This document shows positions 53,128 through 61,378 of a stretch of 64,000 nucleotides of DNA, in pieces (the stretch's first letter is position 1; every line of letters starts with the position of its first letter). The notes below the pieces were generated by a model. The model made no database searches and was not told where the DNA came from. It worked only from the letters and a program-made list of their open reading frames with translations. The translations under genes were made by a program, and so were the position numbers. The stretch spans positions 682,001 through 746,000 of the forward strand of contig NZ_BNEL01000001.1 of the NCBI RefSeq assembly GCF_018327685.1. Reading direction: 5' to 3'. The stretch comes from Streptomyces sp. TS71-3. Its GTDB lineage: Bacteria; Actinomycetota; Actinomycetes; Streptomycetales; Streptomycetaceae.

Positions 53128-53330
53128 CCGTGGGCCGCCTACCGGGTTAGCTGTCGGGTTCGGGCGGGTGGTACGGAAGGCTGCCCTACGGCCTCGTACG
53201 GCGGTTCTCCGGCACGCGGACGTGCGCGGGCTCTGCCGTGCGGGGCCGATTCACCCCAGGTGCCGTCGGCTGCCCGGCTCCGTTGGGTCCCCGGCTCCGG
53301 AGGGCCCGCGAGGGCACACCGGACTCGGCG
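53128..53330 (-). ncRNA. c-di-AMP riboswitch (ydaO-yuaA type) in the NlpC/P60 leader
   Basis: Read on the minus strand, the conserved blocks come in order: CGGAGCCGGGGACCCAACG (53281-53299), CTGGGGTGAATCGG (about 53246-53259), and CCGAACCCGACAGCTAACCC with GGTAGGCGGC (about 53133-53163). These are hallmarks of the ydaO class found upstream of Streptomyces wall-hydrolase genes. It ends about 16-20 nt before the GTG, overlapping the ribosome-binding region. High c-di-AMP would be expected to switch the gene off. Limits are approximate. Confidence 0.88.
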
Positions 53331-53627
53331 GGGCGACCCGGCCCGGCGCTCTTCGCCGGCGGGGGTACGGGTTGCCCGACCGGCACGTTAGCCAACTCAT
53401 GTGACTGCTGTGAAGGGTGTTGTGTGATACGCCCTATACATTTCCGTGACTCTGGCGTTGCGTGAGCGGGTAGCCACCGCCTGTGGTGATTCCCCGGCGG
53501 TTCGGTGTGGGATCCGTGGCCACCTGGGCTCTGGGAGCGCTCGCGCGGGGAGCGAGGGTTGCCGGAGTGGTGACAAGTGGGCCGACGGCGCCCGGGTGTC
53601 GGTGCCGCGGCCTAGACTCGGTAGACG

Positions 53628-56108
53628 ATGAGCAGCCTCTTTGACGATCACTTCCTGGCCGGCCTCCAGGCGTCCCACGGCGCGCAGGAGGAGCCCCCGC
53701 CGCCGCCCGAGGACCCGGGCCCGGAGGAGGTCCCGGACGACCTGTTCGGCGGCAGGTACGACGCCCCGCCGCCGCGCGAGGCGTACTACCGCGACGGCGC
53801 CCCCCGCCCCGCCGCCGACCCGAACGCCCTCCTGGACGGGCTGAACGACCAGCAGCGCGCCGCCGTCGCGCACAGCGGCTCCCCCCTGCTCATCGTCGCC
53901 GGCGCGGGCTCCGGCAAGACCCGGGTGCTCACGCACCGCATCGCGCACCTGCTCGCGCTGCACCGCGCCCACCCCGGCCAGATCCTCGCGATCACCTTCA
54001 CCAACAAGGCCGCGGGCGAGATGAAGGAGCGCGTCGAGCAGCTCGTCGGCCCGCGTGCCGCCGCGATGTGGGTGATGACGTTCCACAGCGCCTGCGTGCG
54101 CATCCTGCGCCGCGAGTACAAGAAGCTCGGCTTCACGTCCTCGTTCTCGATCTACGACGCCGCCGACTCCAAGCGCCTGATGGCCCTCGTCTGCCGCGAC
54201 CTGGACCTCGACCCCAAGCGCTTCCCGCCCAAGTCGTTCAGCGCCAAGATCTCCAACCTGAAGAACGAGCTGATCGACGAGGAGGACTTCGCGGGGTCCG
54301 CCAGTGACGGCTTCGAGAAGACCCTCGCGCAGGCCTACGCGCTGTACCAGTCCCGCCTGCGCGAGGCGAACGCGCTGGACTTCGACGACCTGATCATGAC
54401 GACGGTCAACCTCCTGCGCACCTTCCCGGACGTCGCCGAGCACTACCGCCGCCGCTTCCGCCACATCCTCGTCGACGAGTACCAGGACACCAACCACGCG
54501 CAGTACGCGCTCGTCCGCGAGCTGGTCGGAACGGCACCGGGCCCCGAGGCAGCGGGCGGCGAGGCGGGTCCGGAGCCCGCCGAGCTCTGCGTCGTCGGCG
54601 ACGCCGACCAGTCGATCTACGCCTTCCGCGGCGCCACCATCCGCAACATCCTCCAGTTCGAGGAGGACTACCCGGACGCCACCACCATCCTCCTGGAGCA
54701 GAACTACCGCTCCACGCAGACGATCCTCACCGCCGCCAACGCCGTCATCGAGCGCAACGAGAGCCGCCGCCCCAAGAACCTCTGGACCAACGCCGGCGCG
54801 GGCGCCCGGATCACCGGCTACGTCGCCGACAGCGAGCACGACGAGGCGCAGTTCGTCGCCGAGGAGATCGACCGCCTCACCGACGCGGGCGACGCCAAGG
54901 CCGGCGACGTCGCGGTCTTCTACCGCACCAACGCCCAGTCCCGTGTCTTCGAGGAGATCTTCATCCGCGTCGGCCTGCCCTACAAGGTCGTCGGCGGCGT
55001 CCGCTTCTACGAGCGCCGGGAGGTCCGGGACGTCCTCGCCTACCTGCGCGTCCTCGCCAACCCGGAGGACTCCGTACCGCTGCGCCGGATCCTCAACGTC
55101 CCCAAGCGGGGCATCGGCGAGCGCGCCGAGGCGATGATCGACGCCCTTGCCCAGCGCGAGCGGACCAGCTTCGCGCAGGCGCTGCGCCGCGTCGACGAGG
55201 CCTACGGCATGGCGGCCCGCTCCGCCAACGCCATCAAGAGGTTCAACACCCTGATGGAGGACCTCCGCACCGTCGTCGAGTCCGGCGCCGGGCCCGCCAC
55301 CGTCCTGGAAGCCGTCCTGGAGCGCACCGGATACCTCGCCGAGCTCCAGTCCTCCACCGACCCCCAGGACGAGACCCGGATCGAGAACCTCCAGGAGCTC
55401 GCCGCCGTCGCCCTGGAGTTCGAGCAGGAGCGCGGCGAGGGCGAGACCGGCACGCTGGCGGACTTCCTGGAGCAGGTGGCCCTGGTCGCCGACTCCGACC
55501 AGATCCCCGAGGAGGACGAGGAGGGCGCCGGCGTCATCACGCTGATGACCCTCCACACCGCCAAGGGCCTGGAGTTCCCGGTGGTCTTCCTGACCGGCAT
55601 GGAGGACGGCGTCTTCCCGCACATGCGCGCCCTCGGGCAGACCAAGGAGCTGGAGGAGGAGCGGCGGCTCGCCTACGTGGGCATCACGCGCGCCCGGGAG
55701 CGGCTGTACCTGACCCGCGCCGCGCTGCGCAGCGCCTGGGGCCAGCCCGCGTACAACCCGCCGTCCCGCTTCCTGGAGGAGATCCCCGAGCAGCACGTGG
55801 ACTGGAAGCGGACGGGCCCCTCCGCCCCCTCGGCCTCCGTCTCCGCCGCGAGCGGTGTCGCCGCCTCGCTCTCCTCCTCGCGGTCCCGCAGCGCCGCCTC
55901 GGGCGCCTCCGGGTTCGCCACGCGCCGGGCGTCGGAGAAGCCGGTCATCTCGCTCGTCGCCGGGGACCGCGTCACGCACGACCAGTTCGGCCTCGGCACG
56001 GTCGTCTCCGTCGAGGGCACCGGCGACAACGCCAAGGCGACGGTCGACTTCGGCGACGACAGGCCGAAGAAGCTGCTGCTGCGGTACGCGCCGGTGGAGA
56101 AGCTGTAG
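53628..56108 (+). CDS. pcrA: UvrD/PcrA-type ATP-dependent DNA helicase
   Basis: The protein has 826 residues, normal for PcrA. The SF1A helicase motifs are in order: AGAGSGKTRVL with Lys97, TFTNKAAGEMKERV, VDEYQDTNHAQY, VGDADQSIYAFRGA, EQNYRSTQTI, VITLMTLHTAKGLEF and VGITRARERLYL. The C-terminal Tudor-like tail (VAGDRVTHDQFGLGTVVSVE, then KKLLLRYAPVEKL) is the part that contacts RNA polymerase in relatives. It unwinds DNA in repair and transcription-coupled processes. TAGACT at 53613-53618 lies 9 nt before the ATG, so the transcript may have little or no leader. Convergent with the M23 peptidase gene. Confidence 0.95.
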   Translation: MSSLFDDHFLAGLQASHGAQEEPPPPPEDPGPEEVPDDLFGGRYDAPPPREAYYRDGAPRPAADPNALLDGLNDQQRAAVAHSGSPLLIVAGAGSGKTRVLTHRIAHLLALHRAHPGQILAITFTNKAAGEMKERVEQLVGPRAAAMWVMTFHSACVRILRREYKKLGFTSSFSIYDAADSKRLMALVCRDLDLDPKRFPPKSFSAKISNLKNELIDEEDFAGSASDGFEKTLAQAYALYQSRLREANALDFDDLIMTTVNLLRTFPDVAEHYRRRFRHILVDEYQDTNHAQYALVRELVGTAPGPEAAGGEAGPEPAELCVVGDADQSIYAFRGATIRNILQFEEDYPDATTILLEQNYRSTQTILTAANAVIERNESRRPKNLWTNAGAGARITGYVADSEHDEAQFVAEEIDRLTDAGDAKAGDVAVFYRTNAQSRVFEEIFIRVGLPYKVVGGVRFYERREVRDVLAYLRVLANPEDSVPLRRILNVPKRGIGERAEAMIDALAQRERTSFAQALRRVDEAYGMAARSANAIKRFNTLMEDLRTVVESGAGPATVLEAVLERTGYLAELQSSTDPQDETRIENLQELAAVALEFEQERGEGETGTLADFLEQVALVADSDQIPEEDEEGAGVITLMTLHTAKGLEFPVVFLTGMEDGVFPHMRALGQTKELEEERRLAYVGITRARERLYLTRAALRSAWGQPAYNPPSRFLEEIPEQHVDWKRTGPSAPSASVSAASGVAASLSSSRSRSAASGASGFATRRASEKPVISLVAGDRVTHDQFGLGTVVSVEGTGDNAKATVDFGDDRPKKLLLRYAPVEKL

Positions 56109-56123
56109 GCCCGGTGCCGGGCG

Positions 56124-56142
56124 CCGCCCCTGCTCGGGGCGG
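56124..56142. terminator. Hairpin between convergent pcrA and M23 genes
   Basis: CCGCCCC (56124-56130) pairs with GGGGCGG (56136-56142) across 5 nt, 15 bp after the pcrA stop and 28 bp before the stop of the facing gene. Confidence 0.65.
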
Positions 56143-56169
56143 GGCCGGGTGCTGGTGCTCCGGGTCGGC

Positions 56170-58155
56170 TCAGGTCGGGTCGAGGCCGTGGCTGCGCAGC
56201 CACGGGAGCGGGTCGACCGCCGCGCCGCCGCCCGGGTGGACCTCGAAGTGGAGGTGCGGGCCGGTGGAGTTGCCGGAGTTGCCGGAGAAGGCTATGACGT
56301 CGCCCGCCTTGACGGTCGTCCCGGGGCTGACCTTGTAGCTGGACAGGTGGCAGTACCAGGTCTGGGTGCCGTCCTTGGCGGTGACGATCGCCATGTTCCC
56401 GTAGGCGACGTTGTACTTCGTGGTGACGGTGCCGTCGATCGCGGACATCACCTGGGTGCCGTAGGCGACGGGGAAGTCGATGCCGGTGTGCAGGGACATC
56501 CAGTTCTCGCCCGACTGCCCGAAGTAGGCGCTGAGGCCCTTCTGGGTGACCGGCAGGACGAACTTCGGCCGCAGCGCCTCCTTGCGCGCCGCTTCCGCCG
56601 CAGCTTTCTTGCGCGCTTCCTCCTGCTTGGCCTTGAGGTCGATGCGCTCCTGCGTACGGCTCGCGCGGTCGGCGAAGTCGCCGGCGTCCACGGAGAGGTT
56701 CTCGAGCTGGGTGTCGAGCTTGTTGTTGGCCACGGAGGGCTTGACGGGGGTGCCGGACGCGGCGACGTCCTTGTTGTCGTCCCCACCGCCCCCGACCGCC
56801 GCGGCGGCCACGCCCGCCACACCGATCACGCACGCCGACGGGACAACCACGGTCAGCAGCGCGGAGCGCTTCGCGGGGCGGCGGCGGGCACGGGCACGGG
56901 ACGCCGCGCCGCGCGAGCCCGGACGGACGGGTGTGGCGCCGGAACGCTGCCGGGGCAGATCCCCGCCGGGGGCCTCCTCCGGGAGCGCCGCGGTGGCCGC
57001 GTCGTCCGCGGTGTCGTCCCCGTCCCCGTCCCCGTCCGCGTACGGGTCGTCGTCGCCGTAACGGTCGGCGTCGCTGTAGGAGTCGGCGTCGCCGTAGTGG
57101 TCCGCGTCGCGGTAGTGGTCGGTGTCCGCGGGGTCGTGCGCGCCGGCGGGGTCGTCGTAGCCGGGGTTGTCGTAGGCGTCGCCCGCGCCGTCGTAGGCGG
57201 GGTCCTCGTGACCGGTGCCCGGGGCCTCGCCGTAGGCGCCGTCCGCGGCCGGGGCGCCGTCGTAGGCGTACCCGTCGCCGTAGTGGCCCTCGCTGCCGTC
57301 GCCGTACGGAGCCTCGAGGCCCTCGGCGTACGCGGAGGGGTCCGTCGCGTACTCCATCCCGGGGTCGGGATGGGCGGCGGCGTGGTCCTGGTACGGGTGG
57401 GCCTCGTAGCCCCCCGCGGACTCCGCCGGGGAGACGCCGCCGGCCTGGTAGCCCTGGTGCGCCGCGTCGGGGGAGTCGTAGCCGTGCGTCCCGGTGTCCT
57501 GGGGGGCCAGGTTCTGGGAGGCGTACGGGTCGTACTGGTGCGGGTCCGCGTACTCCGCCCCGAAGAGCGGGTCCTGCTGGGCGGCGGGTGCCTGCTGGGC
57601 GTAGGAGTGGGCTTCCCACTCGCCCCCGCCGTTCCACGCCGTGGCGTCCCACTGGCCGCTCGTGTCGTACCCGGTGCTGCCGTAGCCGTCGTATCCGGCG
57701 GTCCCGAAGTCCGTGCCCTGCTGCTGGTGTTGCTGCGCCGCGTACCCGTACGGGTCCTGGGCGGCGGCGTCCCACTGGCCGGTCGGGTAGGAGCCGGTGG
57801 CGTCGGAGGAGGCGGTGCCGCCCTCGGCGCCGGGGAGGTCGCCGAAGAGGGGGTCGCTCTCGAAGTTCCCCGCGGCGAACGCGCCGGGCGTGAAGCTGCC
57901 GGTGGCGAAGCCGTCCGCGGCGAAACCGCCGGACGTGTAGGCGCCGGTGGCGTAGTGGCCGGTGTCGTAGCCGTCGGTGGCGTAGGGGGCGGTCGCCGTG
58001 GCGGTGCCGCCCGCGGCGTAGGTGCTGTAACCGTCATAGCCGGTCTGGCCGCCGTACTGGACGCCTTGCTGGTCGTACGACGGGTACGACGCATAGTCGG
58101 CGTCAGGAGCCGGGGCCGGGGGGTAGGGGTCCCCCGACGGATGACGGTCGTTCAC
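56170..58155 (-). CDS. Membrane-anchored M23 (LytM) metallopeptidase with long Tyr/Gly/Asp-rich N terminus
   Basis: The protein has 661 residues. The first 420 are low complexity, rich in Tyr, Gly, Asp, Ala and Gln (repeats such as GYDGYSTYA and DADHYGDADSY), ending in a basic cluster. One transmembrane helix is near 430-450 (LLTVVVPSACVIGVAGVAAA). After a short coiled coil (about 485-525), the M23 domain has zinc ligands His556 and Asp560 in HTGIDFP and the later HLHFEVHP, with WYCHLS between. The enzyme should cut peptide cross-links outside the membrane. The start is GTG 58155 with a weak AGAAG upstream. The disordered, tyrosine-rich cytoplasmic part is the unusual feature. Confidence 0.88.
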   Translation of the reverse strand: MNDRHPSGDPYPPAPAPDADYASYPSYDQQGVQYGGQTGYDGYSTYAAGGTATATAPYATDGYDTGHYATGAYTSGGFAADGFATGSFTPGAFAAGNFESDPLFGDLPGAEGGTASSDATGSYPTGQWDAAAQDPYGYAAQQHQQQGTDFGTAGYDGYGSTGYDTSGQWDATAWNGGGEWEAHSYAQQAPAAQQDPLFGAEYADPHQYDPYASQNLAPQDTGTHGYDSPDAAHQGYQAGGVSPAESAGGYEAHPYQDHAAAHPDPGMEYATDPSAYAEGLEAPYGDGSEGHYGDGYAYDGAPAADGAYGEAPGTGHEDPAYDGAGDAYDNPGYDDPAGAHDPADTDHYRDADHYGDADSYSDADRYGDDDPYADGDGDGDDTADDAATAALPEEAPGGDLPRQRSGATPVRPGSRGAASRARARRRPAKRSALLTVVVPSACVIGVAGVAAAAVGGGGDDNKDVAASGTPVKPSVANNKLDTQLENLSVDAGDFADRASRTQERIDLKAKQEEARKKAAAEAARKEALRPKFVLPVTQKGLSAYFGQSGENWMSLHTGIDFPVAYGTQVMSAIDGTVTTKYNVAYGNMAIVTAKDGTQTWYCHLSSYKVSPGTTVKAGDVIAFSGNSGNSTGPHLHFEVHPGGGAAVDPLPWLRSHGLDPT

Positions 58156-58675
58156 CTACTTCTCTTTCGCCTCGACAGCAGGGGCTGGGGGACTGTCGAC
58201 AGGTTGCGAACTCCCCCATTGCCTCAAGGGCGTGGGAGGGGCCCACTCCTTGAGGACGGGAGGGCTGCTCCCGGGTCACCGCCCCCCAGAGGCGGAGCAG
58301 TGCGGCGACTGTACCCGGCAGTACGCGGGCGCGACAATCTTCCGCCGCCCCAAGGGAAGGGGGAACCGGGCATTCAGCCCCCTTTTGCCGCGGCCTGGAT
58401 GCATCCTTGGCGATGCGTTCGAAACATGTTCGAGAGAATCCGAGGTTTAGCGGCAGGTGGTCCGGGTCGCGCGGGGCGGCCGGTCGCTTTTTTTGCCGGG
58501 TTCCGCCAGTGGCCGGTTGTGTCCATTTGCCGGGTTCCGGCGGCTTGCCCGTGCTGTCGTGCGCCCGTGCCGCCGTGTCCAGCGCGCCACGGTGTGATTT
58601 CCCCCTCGCCCTGGGGCGCGGGACGGGCGGGTGCGGGATGCTGGGGAGAACGTTCGCCGGTTTATGGAGGCAGTG
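58156..58675. other. Divergent control gap with a family B repeat
   Basis: A family B copy lies at about 58212-58245 (ACTCCCCCATTGCCTCAAGG and following). At 58419-58433 TCGAAACATGTTCGA is a near-palindrome (discussed under rejected items). The remainder up to the B12-binding gene has no supported gene. GGAGG at 58666-58670 is that gene's ribosome-binding site. Confidence 0.6.
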
Positions 58676-59092
58676 ATGGGTGTGGCAGCCGGGCCGATCC
58701 GCGTGGTGGTGGCCAAGCCGGGACTCGACGGCCACGATCGGGGGGCCAAGGTCATCGCGCGTGCGCTGCGCGACGCGGGCATGGAGGTGATCTACACGGG
58801 CCTCCACCAGACGCCGGAGCAGGTCGTCGACACCGCCATCCAGGAGGACGCCGACGCGATCGGCCTCTCCATCCTCTCCGGCGCGCACAACACCCTGTTC
58901 GCACGCGTCCTGGAACTGCTGGAGCAGCGGGACGCCGAGGACATCGTGGTGTTCGGCGGCGGCATCATCCCCGAGGCGGACATTCCGCTCCTCAAGGAGA
59001 AGGGGGTCGCGGAGATCTTCACGCCCGGTGCGACGACCGCGTCGATCGTGGAGTGGGTCCGCGCGAACGTGCGGCAGCCTGCGGAGGCGTAG
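58676..59092 (+). CDS. Cobalamin-binding small subunit of an acyl-CoA mutase (IcmB-like)
   Basis: The protein has 138 residues, the size of a stand-alone B12 domain. [20 protein letters not shown] at about 15-34 contains the DxHxxG base-off cobalamin motif with His20 as the lower ligand. SILSGAH and [16 protein letters not shown] are the other cofactor contacts. Such a subunit pairs with a separate catalytic subunit to isomerise isobutyryl-CoA/butyryl-CoA or methylmalonyl-CoA. No large subunit is encoded nearby, so the partner must lie elsewhere. GGAGG stands 5 nt before ATG 58676. Confidence 0.88.
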   Translation: MGVAAGPIRVVVAKPGLDGHDRGAKVIARALRDAGMEVIYTGLHQTPEQVVDTAIQEDADAIGLSILSGAHNTLFARVLELLEQRDAEDIVVFGGGIIPEADIPLLKEKGVAEIFTPGATTASIVEWVRANVRQPAEA

Positions 59093-59631
59093 CCGCTCTC
59101 CGGCACCACTTCCTTCGGGGGCACCCCGGACCCCGGTCGGGTTACCCCTGGCGGGGTGCGGCGCTGGTTCCAGTCACTCCGGTGGGCGTGGTTGCGGTTC
59201 CGGTCGTCGCGGCGGGTGCGGCCTCCCTCCGCCCCGGAAGGGGCGCGGGGCTGTATCGATGTGCGGCTCCGCCGCGCGGGCGCGAGCAACCCGCCATCGG
59301 CCGTTGGTCTGGATGCGACAGAAGGTGTCCCTTTGGGCCAGTGGCGATCTACCGGTTTCGTCGTGGTTGCTCGCGCAGTTCCCCGCGCCCCGAAAAGGGG
59401 CGCGGGGAACTGCGCGAGCAACCACCACCGGCGGGTGGTCTGGATGCGACAGAAGCGCCCCCTTGGGGCAGTGGCGGTCTGACGGTTTCGCGGTGGCTTG
59501 TCGCTCCCCCCTGCCTGAAGGGCGGGGGAGGTACCCCCAACCCCGTGCCCCTTTGGTGGTGGACGTGGGGGCTGGGTTGCCCAACGGGTGCGGGGCACCG
59601 TCCCCGGGCCGGGGAAGCCGCCCCCGCGGGG
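59093..59631. repeat. Intergenic region rich in family A and B repeats
   Basis: Besides the large palindrome (separate entry), GGGGCGCGGGGC at about 59238 is a partial family A copy. Family B is at about 59503-59540 (CTCCCCCCTGCCTGAAGGGC and following). The text GGTCTGGATGCGACAGAAG occurs twice, near 59308 and 59438, flanking the palindrome and suggesting local duplication. No gene is supported between the convergent B12 and DUF5691 genes. Confidence 0.75.
59363..59425. repeat. Perfect 29-bp palindrome built from two family A repeats
   Basis: Positions 59363-59391 are the exact reverse complement of 59397-59425, with GAAAA as a 5-nt loop. Each arm is a complete family A core plus eight further bases (GTGGTTGC/GCAACCAC). 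It would fold as a very stable hairpin, likely ending transcription from both convergent genes. Confidence 0.95.
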
Positions 59632-61260
59632 TCACCGCATGGGCTCACCCGGTGCCGTCAGCTCGGCGTGCATGGCCGCGCGCAAGCGCAACGTGCTGAG
59701 GAGGCGCTGAAAGGCCTCCGCCCAGTAGGCCCCAGCCCCTGGGCTGGCGTTCTCCGCATCGTCGGGTACAGCCGCGAGCCCCTCCAGGCGCCCTCCCGCG
59801 GAGGGATCAAGGCACCGTTCGGCGAGCCCCATCACCCCGCTGAAGCTCCAGGGGTAACCGCCCGCGTCCCGCGCGATGTTCAGCGCGTCCACCACCGAGC
59901 GCCCGAGCCGCTCCTCCCAGGGCGCCGGGCAGCCGCCCAGCAGCTGGAACGCCTCGGACAGGCCGTGCGCCTCGATGAACCCGGCCACCCACGCGGCCCG
60001 CTCCTCCGCCGCCAGCACGGAGAGCAGCTTCGCCCGCTCGGCCAGCGAGGCGCCGCCCGGGCCACCGGTGCCCGGCGCGGCGGGCGTGCCCAGCAGCGCG
60101 CGGGCCCACGCGGCGTCCACCTGCCGCACCGCCGCTCGGCACCACGCGGCGTGCAGCTCGCCCGCCCACTCGTCCGCCACCGGCAGCGCCACGATCTCCT
60201 CGGGGCTCCGGCCGCCGAACCGGCCCACCCAGGCGGCCAGCGGGGCCGCCTCCATGAGCTGCCCCAGCCACCAGGACCGCTCGCCGCGTCCGGCCGGCGG
60301 TTTCGGCGTGATCCCGTCGCGCTCCATGGCCGCGTCGCACGCGTGCGGCGCCTCCACCGCGATCGTGGGCTCGCCGTCCGTCCGTTCCAGCGAGAGGCAG
60401 GCCGCGGCGCGGTCCGCCATCCGGGCGGCGAGGGCCGAGCCGGGCAGCGCGGACAGCAACTCCGCCGCGACGGCGCGGACGTTGCGGCTGCGGTCGGCCA
60501 GCGCCTGCTCCAGGAACGGTTCGTCGTCGGCGCGCAGGCCGGTGCGCAGCGAGTCGAGGAACATCAGGCGGTCCTCGGCCCGCTCCGTGGACCAGGTGGT
60601 GGCGAGCAGGTCGCGCGCCGCCGCCGGGTCGTGCCGCCGGACCATCGCGAGCAGCGCCACCCGCTCGGCGAACAGGCCCTCCTCCCACAACCGCCGCACC
60701 CGCGCGCCGTCCTCCGGTGAGGGCAGCAGCGCCCCGCCACCGGGGGCGGCGCGCAGCGCGAACTTCCAGTCAGGATTGAGCCGGGCCAGCCACAGCGCCC
60801 GGGGCCCCGCGAAGGTGAGGACCTGCCGTCGGAGGTCGGTACGCGCGCGTGCCGCGTCCAGCAGGGCCGGCAGCAGGTGCGGGGGAGCGGCGTAGCCCTG
60901 GGCGTTCGCCGTCCTGAGCCACTGCGGCAGCAGCTCCAGCAGGTCGGGTGCCGAGCCCCGCCGGCCGCCGGAGCCGGTGCCGGGCCGGTCGGCGAGGAGC
61001 ATCGCCAGCCTGTGGACGGCCGCGGGCGGCAACGGGGGGCGGTCGTCGGGCGCGGCGCGGTGCGGCAGCGGTGCCGCCGGTGCCGGGCGCATTCCCGCGC
61101 GGCGGCGGAGGGTGTGCGCGGCGGCGGCGTCCAGCAGCCCGGCGGCCGGATCGCCGTCCCGGGCCCGCACCGGGGGCCTGCGGCGGTCGGTGCCCAGCAG
61201 CGCCGCGGTGACCAGGTCCTCCCACGCGGCCGGGGCCGCCCCGCTCGTCACTGGGGTCAT
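59632..61260 (-). CDS. DUF5691-type protein (MoxR-associated)
   Basis: The protein has 542 residues, mostly helical, with Ala/Arg/Leu-rich repeats reminiscent of HEAT-like arrays. MTPVTSGAAPAAWEDLVTAA and then LLGTDRRRPP is the conserved start of the family, and ARLNPDWKFALRA, ATTWSTERAEDRLMFLDSLR and RDGIT-type segments follow. No catalytic motif is evident. GGCGAGG before ATG 61260 supports the start; a GTG 15 bp upstream is possible. It is followed, in transcription order, by repeats and preceded by the SWIM gene 118 bp upstream, so the two probably form an operon. They face away from the MoxR ATPase with which such genes recur. Confidence 0.75.
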   Translation of the reverse strand: MTPVTSGAAPAAWEDLVTAALLGTDRRRPPVRARDGDPAAGLLDAAAAHTLRRRAGMRPAPAAPLPHRAAPDDRPPLPPAAVHRLAMLLADRPGTGSGGRRGSAPDLLELLPQWLRTANAQGYAAPPHLLPALLDAARARTDLRRQVLTFAGPRALWLARLNPDWKFALRAAPGGGALLPSPEDGARVRRLWEEGLFAERVALLAMVRRHDPAAARDLLATTWSTERAEDRLMFLDSLRTGLRADDEPFLEQALADRSRNVRAVAAELLSALPGSALAARMADRAAACLSLERTDGEPTIAVEAPHACDAAMERDGITPKPPAGRGERSWWLGQLMEAAPLAAWVGRFGGRSPEEIVALPVADEWAGELHAAWCRAAVRQVDAAWARALLGTPAAPGTGGPGGASLAERAKLLSVLAAEERAAWVAGFIEAHGLSEAFQLLGGCPAPWEERLGRSVVDALNIARDAGGYPWSFSGVMGLAERCLDPSAGGRLEGLAAVPDDAENASPGAGAYWAEAFQRLLSTLRLRAAMHAELTAPGEPMR

Positions 61261-61378
61261 GGCGTACCTCGCCACCTCTCTCGTGTCGTCGTCCGATGCG
61301 TGTCCGCGGGGAGGCGGGGCCGGTCCGTGCGCGAGCCGGACCCCGGCTTCCCGGTGCCCGCGCGGTCTCCGGCGGCCG

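Noticed and set aside
58419..58433. TCGAAACATGTTCGA as a LexA (SOS) box
   Set aside because: It is one base shorter than the actinobacterial pattern, one half-site is imperfect, and neither flanking gene is a typical SOS gene.
55855..60720. Plus-strand open frame of 1621 codons across several genes
   Set aside because: It overlaps the 3' end of pcrA, the M23 gene, the B12 gene and DUF5691 in other frames; composition is repetitive Arg/Gly/Val with no domain, as expected of GC-rich antisense frames.
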